64,000 nt of DNA, taken from Alicyclobacillus sp. SP_1 (GTDB lineage Bacteria > Bacillota > Bacilli > Alicyclobacillales > Alicyclobacillaceae). Made by a program: the position numbers and the translations under genes. Below the pieces are notes generated by a model. That model was given only the letters and a program-made list of their open reading frames with translations, was not told the DNA's origin and searched no databases. The stretch is from positions 1 through 64,000 of the forward strand of contig NZ_JAMCCX010000105.1 in assembly GCF_024706985.1 (NCBI RefSeq), written 5' to 3'. Each line of letters opens with the position of its first letter. The stretch's first letter is position 1. Shown here piece by piece: positions 56,152 through 64,000 of the stretch.

Positions 56152-57599
56152 CGCTCAGTTTCCGGTTGAAAATCTATACTGTTCTCTGGTTTGCCGCCGT
56201 TATGGCCTTGTTCACAGCAGGATTCACCATTTGGATTCGAGAGAGTGCCATCACTGCCTATCGTCAGGAATTGACTGTGGAATTGAATGATGTTTGGCGC
56301 AATGCGTCCTTGAAGCCCAATGACGTCATTGACAATAGCAATTGGGAGCAATTTGCGTTAGTGACTGATTCTGCGGTGGCATTTTTCAATGGCGATGGGC
56401 AACCCACATCGGTGGCAGAGACCAGTGATTTTCCACAAGAAGCATGGGCTGGTTTGCTCAGCACCTTGGCCAACAAACTACCCGTTCAAGGGGTAGACCA
56501 TTTCAACAGCATCACGCGGTTGCCCGACTACGTATATGACAATCCGTCCGGAGGACATTCGCTACTCATCTTGAGTCGAGCGTTCGAGTTTCCAACTCAT
56601 GAGCGCGGTCATTTGGTCGTCATCGGACCGCTCAGCCGCGTCAACCGCGAAATTGCGTCGGAACTGCGTATACTTTACACGGTCGATGGCGTGGCCTTGA
56701 TTGCCTTTGCCATTGGGGTCAATTGGGTCGTGTTGCGAGGACTGTCGCCGCTGACCGCATTGATTGATGGAATTCGGTCTGTGGAGTGGTTCAAATCGGA
56801 TCGGCTAGAGAAACCGACCGGGCCTGCAGAAATTCAATCGGTGGCGAATTCCGTGAACAGTCTCCTCGACCGCATTGATCAAGGAGTCGAGTGGCAACGC
56901 CGTTTTATTGCCGATGCATCCCATGAACTGCGGACTCCGCTCGCCATCATTGCGGGTCACGCCAATATTCTCAGGCGCTGGGGGAAGACCAATGAGAGTG
57001 TTTGGGAGCCCGCCGTGCGAAATATCGTGTCTGAGGTGGGGCGGCTACAAAACTTAGTGGACCGTTTGTTGCTCTTGTCGCGATTAGAGTCCGATTTTCA
57101 GCCGGCGACCACACGGTTAAAGCGACAAGATTTGCAGGACTTGCTGCAGCAGCTTCGCGAAGATGCGCGTGTATTGCGCCCGGACTTAACCGTAGAAGCA
57201 CATGTGCATCTGACAGAGCGTATGCGTTTGGTCATGGGGCGGGACGACTTGCGGCAGATTCTCATCATTCTCTTGGACAACGCGATGCAACACACGGCAG
57301 CGGGCGGAAAGGTTCAGCTGATGGTCAATTTGGAAAATGGGCGAATTCGCTTCACCGTCGCCGACACGGGCGAAGGCATTCCCTCGAAAGCGTTACCTCA
57401 CGTGTTTGACCGCTTCTATCGCGTCGAGGCGGGGCGAACGCGAAGTCGCGGGGGAGCTGGGCTGGGCCTAGCCATTGCGCGGGACTTAGTCGAGGCGTAC
57501 GGTGGGCAAATCCACATGGTCAGCGAGGAAGGGCACGGAACCACCGTTCATATGCGCTTTCCGCCTGCGACCGAAGAGCAGGGAGACGAGGAGTCATGA
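56148..57599 (+). CDS. sensor histidine kinase
   Basis: Membrane kinase of 483 residues. Helix 1 is near residues 9-27 and helix 2 near 180-200, with an extracytoplasmic loop of about 150 residues between. A HAMP-like region follows. The phosphoacceptor His is in ADASHELRTPLAII, then DNAMQHTAAGG, DTGEGIPS and GGAGLGLAIARD. ATG 56148 overlaps the regulator stop. The next gene, lipoate-ligase-like, starts within its stop codon. Confidence 0.93.
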   Translation: MTLSFRLKIYTVLWFAAVMALFTAGFTIWIRESAITAYRQELTVELNDVWRNASLKPNDVIDNSNWEQFALVTDSAVAFFNGDGQPTSVAETSDFPQEAWAGLLSTLANKLPVQGVDHFNSITRLPDYVYDNPSGGHSLLILSRAFEFPTHERGHLVVIGPLSRVNREIASELRILYTVDGVALIAFAIGVNWVVLRGLSPLTALIDGIRSVEWFKSDRLEKPTGPAEIQSVANSVNSLLDRIDQGVEWQRRFIADASHELRTPLAIIAGHANILRRWGKTNESVWEPAVRNIVSEVGRLQNLVDRLLLLSRLESDFQPATTRLKRQDLQDLLQQLREDARVLRPDLTVEAHVHLTERMRLVMGRDDLRQILIILLDNAMQHTAAGGKVQLMVNLENGRIRFTVADTGEGIPSKALPHVFDRFYRVEAGRTRSRGGAGLGLAIARDLVEAYGGQIHMVSEEGHGTTVHMRFPPATEEQGDEES

Positions 57600-58414
57600 G
57601 ACCTTCAACGGGACTCGAATTGATGCGCGAGCGTGACATCTTACTCTGGCCACAGGAAGTGGAGGTGGCCGTTCTCGAGTTGGACGACGCAGAAGCCAAT
57701 TTGCAGTTGGATGACGTGTTGGGAGAACAAGTTGGGCGTGGGGAACGGTCTCCACTTCTGCGCATTTGGAGACACGCAAAGGTGGAAGGCTTAGTCGTAA
57801 GCCGTCGTGATGTGGCATTGCCTGCCGCCGCTGCTGCGGCCGAGCGCATGAGAGCGTGGGGATACCCAGTTTTCGTCCGCGGGACTGGCGGTACTGCGGT
57901 TCCGCATGGTCGGACGGTGCTCAATTTATCGTTGATTTTTCCGCGTATTGCGGAACCCACGCCCACGACGGATGCCTTGTATCGATTGCTCTGCCAACCT
58001 TTACTAAATTGGTTGTGGCAGCTTGGTATGGCAGGTGCGGTGGGGCCAGTTCCCGACAGTTATTGCGATGGCAGTTATAACGTGATTGTCCAAGGGAAGA
58101 AGTTGGCGGGGACGGCGCAAACTTGGCGGGGGGGGCTGGCTGGGCTCGTGTCGTCGCGCCCAGGCTACATTCTCGCTCACGCTTGCATCCCTATCGACAG
58201 TCCGTTGGACCGGTATATACAGGCCATCAATCGCTTTTACGAGCAGTCCGGCAATGCTTATCGAGCGAACCTCGAGACGGCGACCACTCTCGCCATGCTT
58301 CAACCCGATACGGACTGGACGAGCGTCAAGGCTCGCGACAGTCTGGTCGCCACCTGTCAGTCTTTTGTGCAGTCGATGAAAGACCGTCTCAAATTGTTGG
58401 AAGTTCCACACTGA
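57596..58414 (+). CDS. lipoate ligase / octanoyltransferase family protein
   Basis: Cytosolic protein of 272 residues of the BPL/LplA/LipB superfamily, closest to the lipoyl-amidotransferase or octanoyltransferase types LipL/LipM. The substrate loop is FVRGTGGTAVPHGRTVLNLSL. A Cys in SYCDGSYNVIVQGKKLAGTAQ lies where a catalytic Cys is found in LipM/LipL, and its Lys fits the family. It is the last gene of the lysR-two-component operon, with an ATGA overlap. Its final 26 bases overlap the convergent kinase gene. Confidence 0.82.
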   Translation: MRPSTGLELMRERDILLWPQEVEVAVLELDDAEANLQLDDVLGEQVGRGERSPLLRIWRHAKVEGLVVSRRDVALPAAAAAAERMRAWGYPVFVRGTGGTAVPHGRTVLNLSLIFPRIAEPTPTTDALYRLLCQPLLNWLWQLGMAGAVGPVPDSYCDGSYNVIVQGKKLAGTAQTWRGGLAGLVSSRPGYILAHACIPIDSPLDRYIQAINRFYEQSGNAYRANLETATTLAMLQPDTDWTSVKARDSLVATCQSFVQSMKDRLKLLEVPH

Positions 58415-59639
58415 CCGTCGCACCCTGTCCGAGACCAGGACTGCTCATCGTGATTTTGCCCCGGTGCTTTTCGACAATCCATTCTGCGATGGAAAGGCCG
58501 AGTCCAGTTCCGCCTATGTCCTCGTCGTCGCGCGTGCGCGAGAGGTCCGCCGTGAAGAAACGGTCAAACACACGCGGCAGGTCTTCGGCGGCGATGCCGC
58601 GTCCCGTGTCCGCCACCTGAAGCAGTGCGGTGCTGCGCAGTTTGCTCAAACGGACGGTAATTCGCCCTCCGGACGGCGTGAATTTACGGGCATTGTCCAG
58701 CAAGATGAGCAACAGTTGTTGTAGGCGGTCGGCATCTCCGCGAATCTGCAGAGACTCTGCCTCCGGGGAAATCTGGATTTCTAATTCAATGCCCGCCATC
58801 TCGACGATGCCTCCGTACAGGTCCTGCACGCGTTCGACCATCTCTGCCAAGGAAAGCACGGTCAGTTGCAGCGGCACCTTTTCGGAGTCGCTGCGTGCCA
58901 GTGTAAGCAGGTCCTGAACCAGTTTCGACAGCCGGCGCGTCTCGCTGTGCGCATTGTTAAGCCACTCTAAATTGTCGATCACGCTTTCGTCTGTGTGACC
59001 CATGGCGATGTCCAAATTGGATTGGATGACGGCGAGTGGTGTCCGTAGTTCGTGGGATGCGTCGGCGACGAATTCTAACTGTCTCTGCCATGCCGAGCGA
59101 ATGGGGCGGAGAACACGTTGAGCTAAGTAAAATCCCGCCAGCGTGGAGAGGGCCATGCCGGCAATTCCGACGAAGAAAATGACGGTCTTAAGCCGCCGCA
59201 GAACCGAGACCTCGGAGTGGTCGTCGGCGGCAATCATCAAGATGTTGTTTGGATGGCCTTGGCGGCCTTGGAGAATATAGAACACTCGGTAGTGCGAGGT
59301 GCTGGTTTTGAGGTCGACATAATGGGTGCCAATCGGCGCATGGTTGGCAATCGACCAAAGTGCGGACTCTAAATTGCTCGGTGCACGCAGGATAAACGCT
59401 CCATCCGTAGCGAGGAAGAGGTATGTGCCGTGCGGTAAAAACGCCCCTGTTGCAGCAATGTTGCCCGTTTCGTCGTATTGCTCCACGACGGCGCGGGCGA
59501 GGCCGTGCAGACGCGCGTCAATTTGTCGCAATACCACTTGGCGGACAATCGTGTAGATGGCAAAAGACGAGATGGTGTAAATGATGAGGACGAGCGCCAA
59601 AGAAAGTAGGGCGATACGCGTGCGAACTTTCTGGAACAA
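58389..59639 (-). CDS. sensor histidine kinase
   Basis: Membrane kinase of 416 residues. Helix 1 covers residues 8-31 and a second helix lies near 150-175, with a small extracytoplasmic domain between. The HisKA His is in VADASHELRTPLAVI, and the ATP boxes are DNARKFTPSGG, DTGRGIAAED and GGTGLGLSIAEW. TTG 59639 is six bases after the regulator stop, so this is the partner of the gene upstream. It converges with the lipoate-ligase-like gene. Confidence 0.93.
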   Translation of the reverse strand: MFQKVRTRIALLSLALVLIIYTISSFAIYTIVRQVVLRQIDARLHGLARAVVEQYDETGNIAATGAFLPHGTYLFLATDGAFILRAPSNLESALWSIANHAPIGTHYVDLKTSTSHYRVFYILQGRQGHPNNILMIAADDHSEVSVLRRLKTVIFFVGIAGMALSTLAGFYLAQRVLRPIRSAWQRQLEFVADASHELRTPLAVIQSNLDIAMGHTDESVIDNLEWLNNAHSETRRLSKLVQDLLTLARSDSEKVPLQLTVLSLAEMVERVQDLYGGIVEMAGIELEIQISPEAESLQIRGDADRLQQLLLILLDNARKFTPSGGRITVRLSKLRSTALLQVADTGRGIAAEDLPRVFDRFFTADLSRTRDDEDIGGTGLGLSIAEWIVEKHRGKITMSSPGLGQGATVSVELPTI

Positions 59640-59645
59640 GAGACA

Positions 59646-60329
59646 CTACCGTCCTCTCTCGACTTGAAAGACGTATCCTACGCCACGTACAGTCGCGATA
59701 TAAGACGGCCCGTCCGACTCGTCAATCTTCTTACGCAAAAAGTGCACGTAATTTTCGACCGCATTGCCAATCACTTCGGCATCCGGTCCCCAAACGCGGT
59801 CCAAAATAATTTCTTTGGATAATACTTTCCCATGGTTGCGTAAAAAAAGTTCCATGAGTTGAAACTCTTTAGCGGTCAGGGACAGCACTTCACTGCCTTT
59901 CTTAAGTTCCCGGGCGTTGAGGTCGAGAGCGAACGGTCCCACAGACAGCGTCTCTGTCGCTTGCAAATTGCCTGTGCGGCGAGTCAGCGCGCGCACGCGT
60001 GCGAGCAGTTCTTTATTGGCAAAAGGTTTGATAAGGTAGTCGTCCGCTCCGGTGTCGAGACCAGTCACGCGGTCTTCCACCGTGTCCTTGGCGGTGAGTA
60101 GCAAGATGGGAACTGTCAAATTCTCCTGCCGCACCTGTCGCAAAATGTCCAAGCCACTCAGGCGTGGCAGCATGATGTCTAAAATGAGCGCGTCGTATGA
60201 GTTGGTCAGCGCTAAATCGAGACCAGTTTCGCCGTCGAAAGCGGGATCGACCGCATAGTGATTTTCTTTTAACAGTTGGACAAGAGCCGCAGAAAGACGG
60301 CGTTCGTCCTCGACCAAGAGGATTCGCAT
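59646..60329 (-). CDS. OmpR-family response regulator
   Basis: Response regulator of 227 residues with acceptor Asp51 (LILDIMLPRLSG), Thr in LLTAKD and Lys in LIKPFA. The winged-helix domain follows (LTAKEFQLMELFLRNHG, AVENYVHFLRKKID, TVRGVGYVFQ). ATG 60329 is preferred over TTG 60332 because CGAGGTG lies five bases before it. It is coupled to the downstream kinase gene and divergent from selD. Confidence 0.93.
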   Translation of the reverse strand: MRILLVEDERRLSAALVQLLKENHYAVDPAFDGETGLDLALTNSYDALILDIMLPRLSGLDILRQVRQENLTVPILLLTAKDTVEDRVTGLDTGADDYLIKPFANKELLARVRALTRRTGNLQATETLSVGPFALDLNARELKKGSEVLSLTAKEFQLMELFLRNHGKVLSKEIILDRVWGPDAEVIGNAVENYVHFLRKKIDESDGPSYIATVRGVGYVFQVERGR

Positions 60330-60539
60330 CAAGGCACCTCGCTGTTCAGTTTGTGCATGGTTTACAAAGAGATTTCACGCTCCATTTATTGTACATGAAA
60401 AAGCTTGGCAGACTCGTTTTCAAGGTAATTTCAACGGAAATTCAAGCGCTTCTGAAGGCCCTGGCGAGGTGGCGGACGGCGTGGTAAAGTGGATGGGAAA
60501 AAGGTGTCCAGGTGGCACCGGGGAGGGAGGCGACGAACC

Positions 60540-61634
60540 GTGTCTTGGCAGTCAATTCGGCTCACTGAATGGACCGACAAAGCTGGGTGAGGTTGTAAAT
60601 TGGGTCCGGGGGACCTGCAGAACGTGTTCTCTTTGGTCGATTTGACCATGTCTCATCCAGATTTATTAGTTGGCACCAACACGTTGGATGACGCTGGAGT
60701 TTTTCGCCTCACGCCGGAACTGGCCCTGGTTCAGACGGTCGACTACTTCACTCCGATTGTCGATGACCCTTACGCTTATGGCCAAATTGCTGCGGCCAAT
60801 GCGCTCAGTGACATTTACGCAATGGGCGGGGTGCCGAAGACAGTGCTGAATATTGTCGGCTATCCGATAGCCAAATTACCGCCAGAAATTCTCGCTAAAA
60901 TTCTTCAAGGCGGAGCGGACAAAGTGCGCGAAGCGGGGGCGGTCGTGGTCGGCGGTCACTCCATAGACGATGTCGATCCGAAGTTTGGCATGGCAGTCAC
61001 GGGCCTCGTCCATCCCGACCGCATCTGGACAAATAGCGGAGCAGAACCTGGAGATGCGCTCATTTTGACCAAGCCGATTGGAGTCGGAGCGGTCACCACG
61101 GCTATCAAGCGCGGCATCGCCTCGGCGGAAGATGCGGCTGAGGCGACTGCGGTGATGGTTACGCTGAACCGCGTTGCCGCAGAAGTCGCGGCTCATTTTA
61201 CAGTGCACGCCTGTACCGACGTCACCGGCTTCGGCTTGGCTGGTCACTTGCTGGAGATGGTCAGGGGCTCTGGCGTCTGTGCCATACTGTTTGCAGACCA
61301 AGTTCCCCTCCTCGCTAATGCTTATCGATATGCTGAGGACGGCGTGGTACCGGGCGGATCGAAGCGCAACGCTCTTCACGTTCAGCCGCATGTCGTCTAC
61401 GACTCGGCGTTGAATACAGGGCTTGCCGCACTGATGACGGACAGTGTGACATCTGGTGGGCTGTTGCTCGCCGTGCCTGAGCAGGAAGCGCCCGCTTTGG
61501 TAAAAGCTTTGCATGCTGCTGGCTTGGAGGCTGCAGCACGGATTGGTCGTATTGAGCCGCTCTCTAAGGGCCCTTCCATATGGATTCGAGCGATGGGCTC
61601 AGGTCCCGAAGAGGGTCAGCCCCATACTCGGTAA
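60540..61634 (+). CDS. selD: selenide, water dikinase with UGA-encoded selenocysteine
   Basis: Makes selenophosphate from selenide and ATP. From GTG 60540 (GGGAGGGAGG nine bases upstream) the frame reads MSWQSIRLTEWTDKAG, then TGA at 60588-60590, then GCKLGPGD. This aligns with E. coli SelD, SIRLT near the start and AGCGCK at 15-20, so the TGA is residue 17, the catalytic Cys/Sec, with Cys19 and Lys20 after it. The rest is typical: NTLDDAGVF, VQTVDYFTPIVDDPY, AANALSDIYAMGG, VVGGHSIDD and ACTDVTGFGLAGHLLEM. Starting at TTG 60600 would remove the active site. Total 364 residues. A SECIS-like hairpin follows the TGA. Confidence 0.92.
60588..60623 (+). promoter_or_regulatory. bacterial SECIS element of selD
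   Basis: Right after the UGA (60588-60590) the RNA can form a stem GGUCC (60603-60607) with GGACC (60611-60615), closing a GGG apical loop that begins 18 bases after the UGA. G-U pairs extend the stem, and GUU (592-594) can pair with AAC (621-623) lower down. Short loop, a G in the first loop positions and this distance fit known bacterial SECIS rules. Confidence 0.75.
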
Positions 61635-61684
61635 TTCGGGGGAGGGGATGCAGGTAGTTCGCTGGCAAGGAGAGGGGTATCGGT

Positions 61685-62953
61685 ATGAAAGGTTCGCGCG
61701 CTCGAGAATTCGGCGTGCGCCATAAGAAAAGAGAAATTCCCGCCGTTTTGTGGATGCTGGCCCTCGCCAGTCTCATCAATGTCGGCGGGCTTTCCTTGCT
61801 CTGGCCCGTCAACTCTATCTATATTCACGTACGTCTGCTGCAATCGATGTCGACCGTCGGCTGGGTGCTCATGGTCTATTCCGGGTCTGGGTTTGTCGGG
61901 TCACTGATTGGCGGTTGGTTGTACGATCGCGTTGGACCAACCTGGACACTCGCTGGCTCTAGCGTCTTAGCCGCGGCGGTGATTGTCATTCCGGCTTTGG
62001 ATACTTCGTTTGTGGTTTACATCGGAGTGATGGCTACCTTTGGACTGTTCTGTGCCATTCCGTTTCCGGTGCTCAATGCAATTGCCTCGCACGCCTGGCC
62101 AGAAGGAGGCAGACGTGCCTTTAATTTTCTCTATGTCAGTAACAACATCGGTGTTGCGATTGGAACAGCGATTGGTGGATTGGTCGCCGCAGCTTCTTTT
62201 CAAGCGGTCTTTTTTGGCATCTGTATCGGCTATTTGGTCTTTGTTGGCCTGACGTTGACGCTGTTTCGAAGGCCATTTTTACAAGCCTACAGGGCTGGCC
62301 GCCAGCAGCGCTCGGCGACGACAGACAGCGTTTTGCACATTGGCGATGACGGGGATGTGCAAAACGAATTGCACGCGCCCATTCCCTGGGGCGCCGTTCT
62401 CCTCGTTTTGATGGGCTTTCTCTGTGCTTGGTCTGTCTATGTTCAGTGGCAGTCTACTTTGTCTGTTGACATGCAGGCGCTACGCTATCCACTGGCGGCA
62501 TACAGCATTCTCTGGACGATGAATGGTGCTCTCATTTTTCTCGGTCAGCCAATCATTACGTGGGTTGTCCGCCGATTACCAGTGCTTACGCTACACATGT
62601 TAGTGGGCGTATGCCTGTACGTCTTTGCTTTTGGACTGCTCCTCGTCAGTCACGCTTACATCGCGTTCGTTGCAGCGATGATTTTGACGACGTTTGGAGA
62701 GATGTTTGCATGGCCGTCTGTTCCGGCAGCCGTTTCTAACCTGGCTCCGCCTAGCAAAGCTGGACTGCTTCAAGGGTTGGTTGGCGGTGCTGCGACGCTC
62801 GGGCGCATGATTGGGCCACTCTATGGGGGATACTTGTACGACGCTGGCGGAATTCACTCAGTACTTCTCTTTGCATGCTCGTTTCTCAGCATGCCCTTGT
62901 TGCTCTTCATCGTGTTCCACTTTCTCACAAAGCGCATTGTTGTGGTTGTGTGA
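61685..62953 (+). CDS. MFS transporter
   Basis: Major facilitator transporter of 422 residues with about 12 helices. Loop 2-3 reads GSLIGGWLYDRVGPTWTLAG and the late motif GRMIGPLYGGYLYDAGG is an MFS signature. A cytosolic loop near residues 200-230 is charged. The substrate is unknown, and it lies 50 bases after selD, so a shared transcript is possible. AAGGAGAGGGG precedes the ATG at 61685. Confidence 0.85.
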   Translation: MKGSRAREFGVRHKKREIPAVLWMLALASLINVGGLSLLWPVNSIYIHVRLLQSMSTVGWVLMVYSGSGFVGSLIGGWLYDRVGPTWTLAGSSVLAAAVIVIPALDTSFVVYIGVMATFGLFCAIPFPVLNAIASHAWPEGGRRAFNFLYVSNNIGVAIGTAIGGLVAAASFQAVFFGICIGYLVFVGLTLTLFRRPFLQAYRAGRQQRSATTDSVLHIGDDGDVQNELHAPIPWGAVLLVLMGFLCAWSVYVQWQSTLSVDMQALRYPLAAYSILWTMNGALIFLGQPIITWVVRRLPVLTLHMLVGVCLYVFAFGLLLVSHAYIAFVAAMILTTFGEMFAWPSVPAAVSNLAPPSKAGLLQGLVGGAATLGRMIGPLYGGYLYDAGGIHSVLLFACSFLSMPLLLFIVFHFLTKRIVVVV

Positions 62954-63158
62954 TGTATTCTCACACCGAACAGTCTCAATTCCACTTCAGAAAAGTCGAT
63001 TTACATTTACAATTTTATCATGAAAACGGATTCAGGATTTTTCTAAGAGAACTCTTAGATACTAAAGCAATTTTGAAAATCGGCGTCAGATAAGGCTTTT
63101 TCTGTTCTTAGTTCGTGATTTTCCGAATATTTGCCATCCAAATGAGTGTTACATGTTC

Positions 63159-63187
63159 TTTACAATAAACCTGACACCAAGTACAAT
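63159..63187 (+). promoter_or_regulatory. sigma-A promoter of the oligopeptide ABC gene
   Basis: TTTACA (63159-63164) and TACAAT (63182-63187) with exactly 17 bases between give a strong match to the housekeeping promoter consensus. Transcription would begin near 63194 and leave a leader of about 200 bases before the ABC gene. Confidence 0.75.
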
Positions 63188-63223
63188 GTCCCCATCACAG
63201 AGAACTCATCAATCCTCATTGAA

Positions 63224-63325
63224 GAGAAGAGACGCGCCATTGGGAACTGACGATTGTAGAATTACGATTGCAGTATGGTATCGATTTCTCTGTACATGGG
63301 ATGTCTCTTCTCACAAGGCTTTTTT
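63224..63325 (+). terminator. leader stem with terminator-like U-run
   Basis: GAGAAGAGAC (63224-63233) can pair with GTCTCTTCTC (63303-63312). It would enclose about 69 bases, and TTTTTT (63320-63325) follows 8 bases after the stem. The enclosed part repeats ACGATTG twice. A regulated leader (attenuator or new riboswitch) is possible. I recognise no known class. Confidence 0.45.
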
Positions 63326-63391
63326 GTCATAGTGTTTGCAGTGTACTTTCCTCCGCGGCAGGACGCCAAGGAACCTATAGGGGTGTGTCCA

Positions 63392-64000
63392 GTGTCGAAC
63401 GTTCTGGAAGTGGAGAACTTGAATGTCGAGTTCAACATGGACGGCAAGTACTATCACGCTGTCCGCGACGTCTCCTTTTATATTGAGCCGGGTGAAGTGC
63501 TGGGGCTTGTCGGAGAGTCTGGGTGCGGCAAGAGCGTCACATCGCTTGCGTTGGTTCGCCTTTTGACGAAGACAGCACGCATCAGCGGCTCGGTTCGTTA
63601 CAACGGCAGAGACTTGTTGACTCTGAGTGACAGCCAAATGCGCCAGATTCGCGGCGACGAGATTAGCATGATTTTTCAAGAGCCCATGACGTCGCTCAAT
63701 CCGGTCTATAAAATTGGCTCACAAATTTCTGAGACGCTGTTGCTTCACCGAAACATCTCAGCGCGCGAAGCGTTTGCTCAGTCGGTCGAAATGCTGAAAA
63801 AGGTGGGCATTCCTCGGCCTGACGACATCATGGACGAATACCCGCATCAGTTATCGGGCGGTATGCGCCAGCGCATCATGATTGCTATCGCCATGGCTTG
63901 CAACCCACAATTGTTAATTGCGGATGAGCCGACTACGGCTTTGGATGTGACCATTCAGGCACAAATTCTCGAACTGATGAAGGGTATCGGTTCGGAGTTT
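63392..64000 (+). CDS. oligopeptide/dipeptide ABC transporter ATPase, partial
   Basis: ABC ATPase of the OppD/DppD type, cut by the window end after about 203 residues. It shows [20 protein letters not shown] (Walker A), the Q-loop [12 protein letters not shown], the signature [19 protein letters not shown] and Walker [21 protein letters not shown]. It would power uptake of oligopeptides or nickel. GTG 63392 follows a GGGGTG site. An upstream in-frame GTG at 63383 is possible. The permease genes are not in the window. Confidence 0.93.
   Translation, partial: MSNVLEVENLNVEFNMDGKYYHAVRDVSFYIEPGEVLGLVGESGCGKSVTSLALVRLLTKTARISGSVRYNGRDLLTLSDSQMRQIRGDEISMIFQEPMTSLNPVYKIGSQISETLLLHRNISAREAFAQSVEMLKKVGIPRPDDIMDEYPHQLSGGMRQRIMIAIAMACNPQLLIADEPTTALDVTIQAQILELMKGIGSEF

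Larger units (their letters stand above)
62954..63391 (+). other. intergenic region with promoter and leader
   Basis: About 440 bases between the MFS gene and the ABC ATPase gene. The front part is AT-rich and holds a CTAAGAG/CTCTTAG palindrome (63043-63058). A clear promoter at 63159-63187 precedes a leader of about 200 bases. Within the leader a long-range stem and a U-run form a terminator-like structure. No protein gene is supported here. Confidence 0.6.

Noticed and set aside
60600-61634. selD starting at TTG 60600
   Set aside because: No ribosome site precedes this TTG, and the start would omit the catalytic Cys/Sec17 and Lys20.
63043-63058. CTAAGAG-AA-CTCTTAG as a terminator of the MFS gene
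   Set aside because: Only two bases lie between the arms and no T-run follows, so it is not a normal terminator; at most an operator.
63268-63486. Short ORF upstream of and overlapping the ABC ATPase gene
   Set aside because: No ribosome site or homology seen, and it overlaps the start of a clear ABC gene in another frame.

Overview
The window reads as chromosomal DNA of a Gram-positive aerobe of the Bacillota (Bacilli), most like the Alicyclobacillaceae. The evidence is AGGAGG-type ribosome sites with many GTG and TTG starts, a cggR-gapA unit with a CggR-type operator, a GlpP antiterminator, a CcpA-like cre box, lipoproteins and a menaquinol-type aa3 oxidase. The genus is an inference. No rRNA, tRNA, CRISPR array, transposase or phage gene was seen, and gene density is high.

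Layout. 1-215: a 9-bp tandem repeat that reads as the end of an (Glu-Ala-Phe)n protein. 0.2-7.2 kb: aldo/keto reductase, Asp-box lipoprotein, MgtC, ArsC, methyltransferase, fatty acid hydroxylase, GlpP and a DUF2231 membrane protein. 7.3-12.0 kb (minus strand): a coupled MoxR ATPase / VWA / FUSC membrane protein operon. 12.1-18.7 kb: SDR, small membrane exporter, two MFS transporters, and a large STAND-type ATPase with a GNAT-like segment and a C-terminal HTH. 18.8-21.6 kb: pstC-pstA facing an atypical pstB, with no pstS. 21.6-30 kb: asnB, a C39-like peptidase, a two-component pair and the Leloir operon galT-galK-galE. 30-38 kb: an aldehyde dehydrogenase of the RocA/PruA type, then qoxABCD-ctaB-ctaA, which encode the terminal oxidase and its heme A synthesis. 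38-46.4 kb: L,D-transpeptidase, CoaA, a tandem thymidylate-kinase-like protein coupled to Ppx/GppA, a Nudix hydrolase and cggR-gapA. 46.6-54.4 kb: MMPL exporter, MFS, acyl-CoA dehydrogenase, aldo/keto reductase and purA. 54.5-60.3 kb: a four-gene operon of lysR, response regulator, histidine kinase and lipoate-ligase-like gene, facing a second two-component pair. 60.5-63 kb: selD and an MFS gene. The window ends inside an oligopeptide ABC ATPase gene.

The strongest finding is selD. The simple ORF starts at 60600, but the frame continues upstream through one in-frame TGA (60588-60590) to a GTG at 60540 with a strong ribosome site. The added 20 codons match the SelD N-terminus, and TGA falls exactly at the catalytic residue 17, two positions before Cys19 and three before the essential Lys20. 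A hairpin of bacterial SECIS type follows the TGA. This gene therefore very probably encodes a selenocysteine-containing selenophosphate synthetase. Other points of interest are a PstB with altered Q-loop and signature motifs preceded in frame by a YacG-like zinc ribbon, a two-domain thymidylate-kinase-like protein whose second P-loop has lost its lysine, the STAND-GNAT-HTH protein, and several palindromes and structured leaders in promoter regions.
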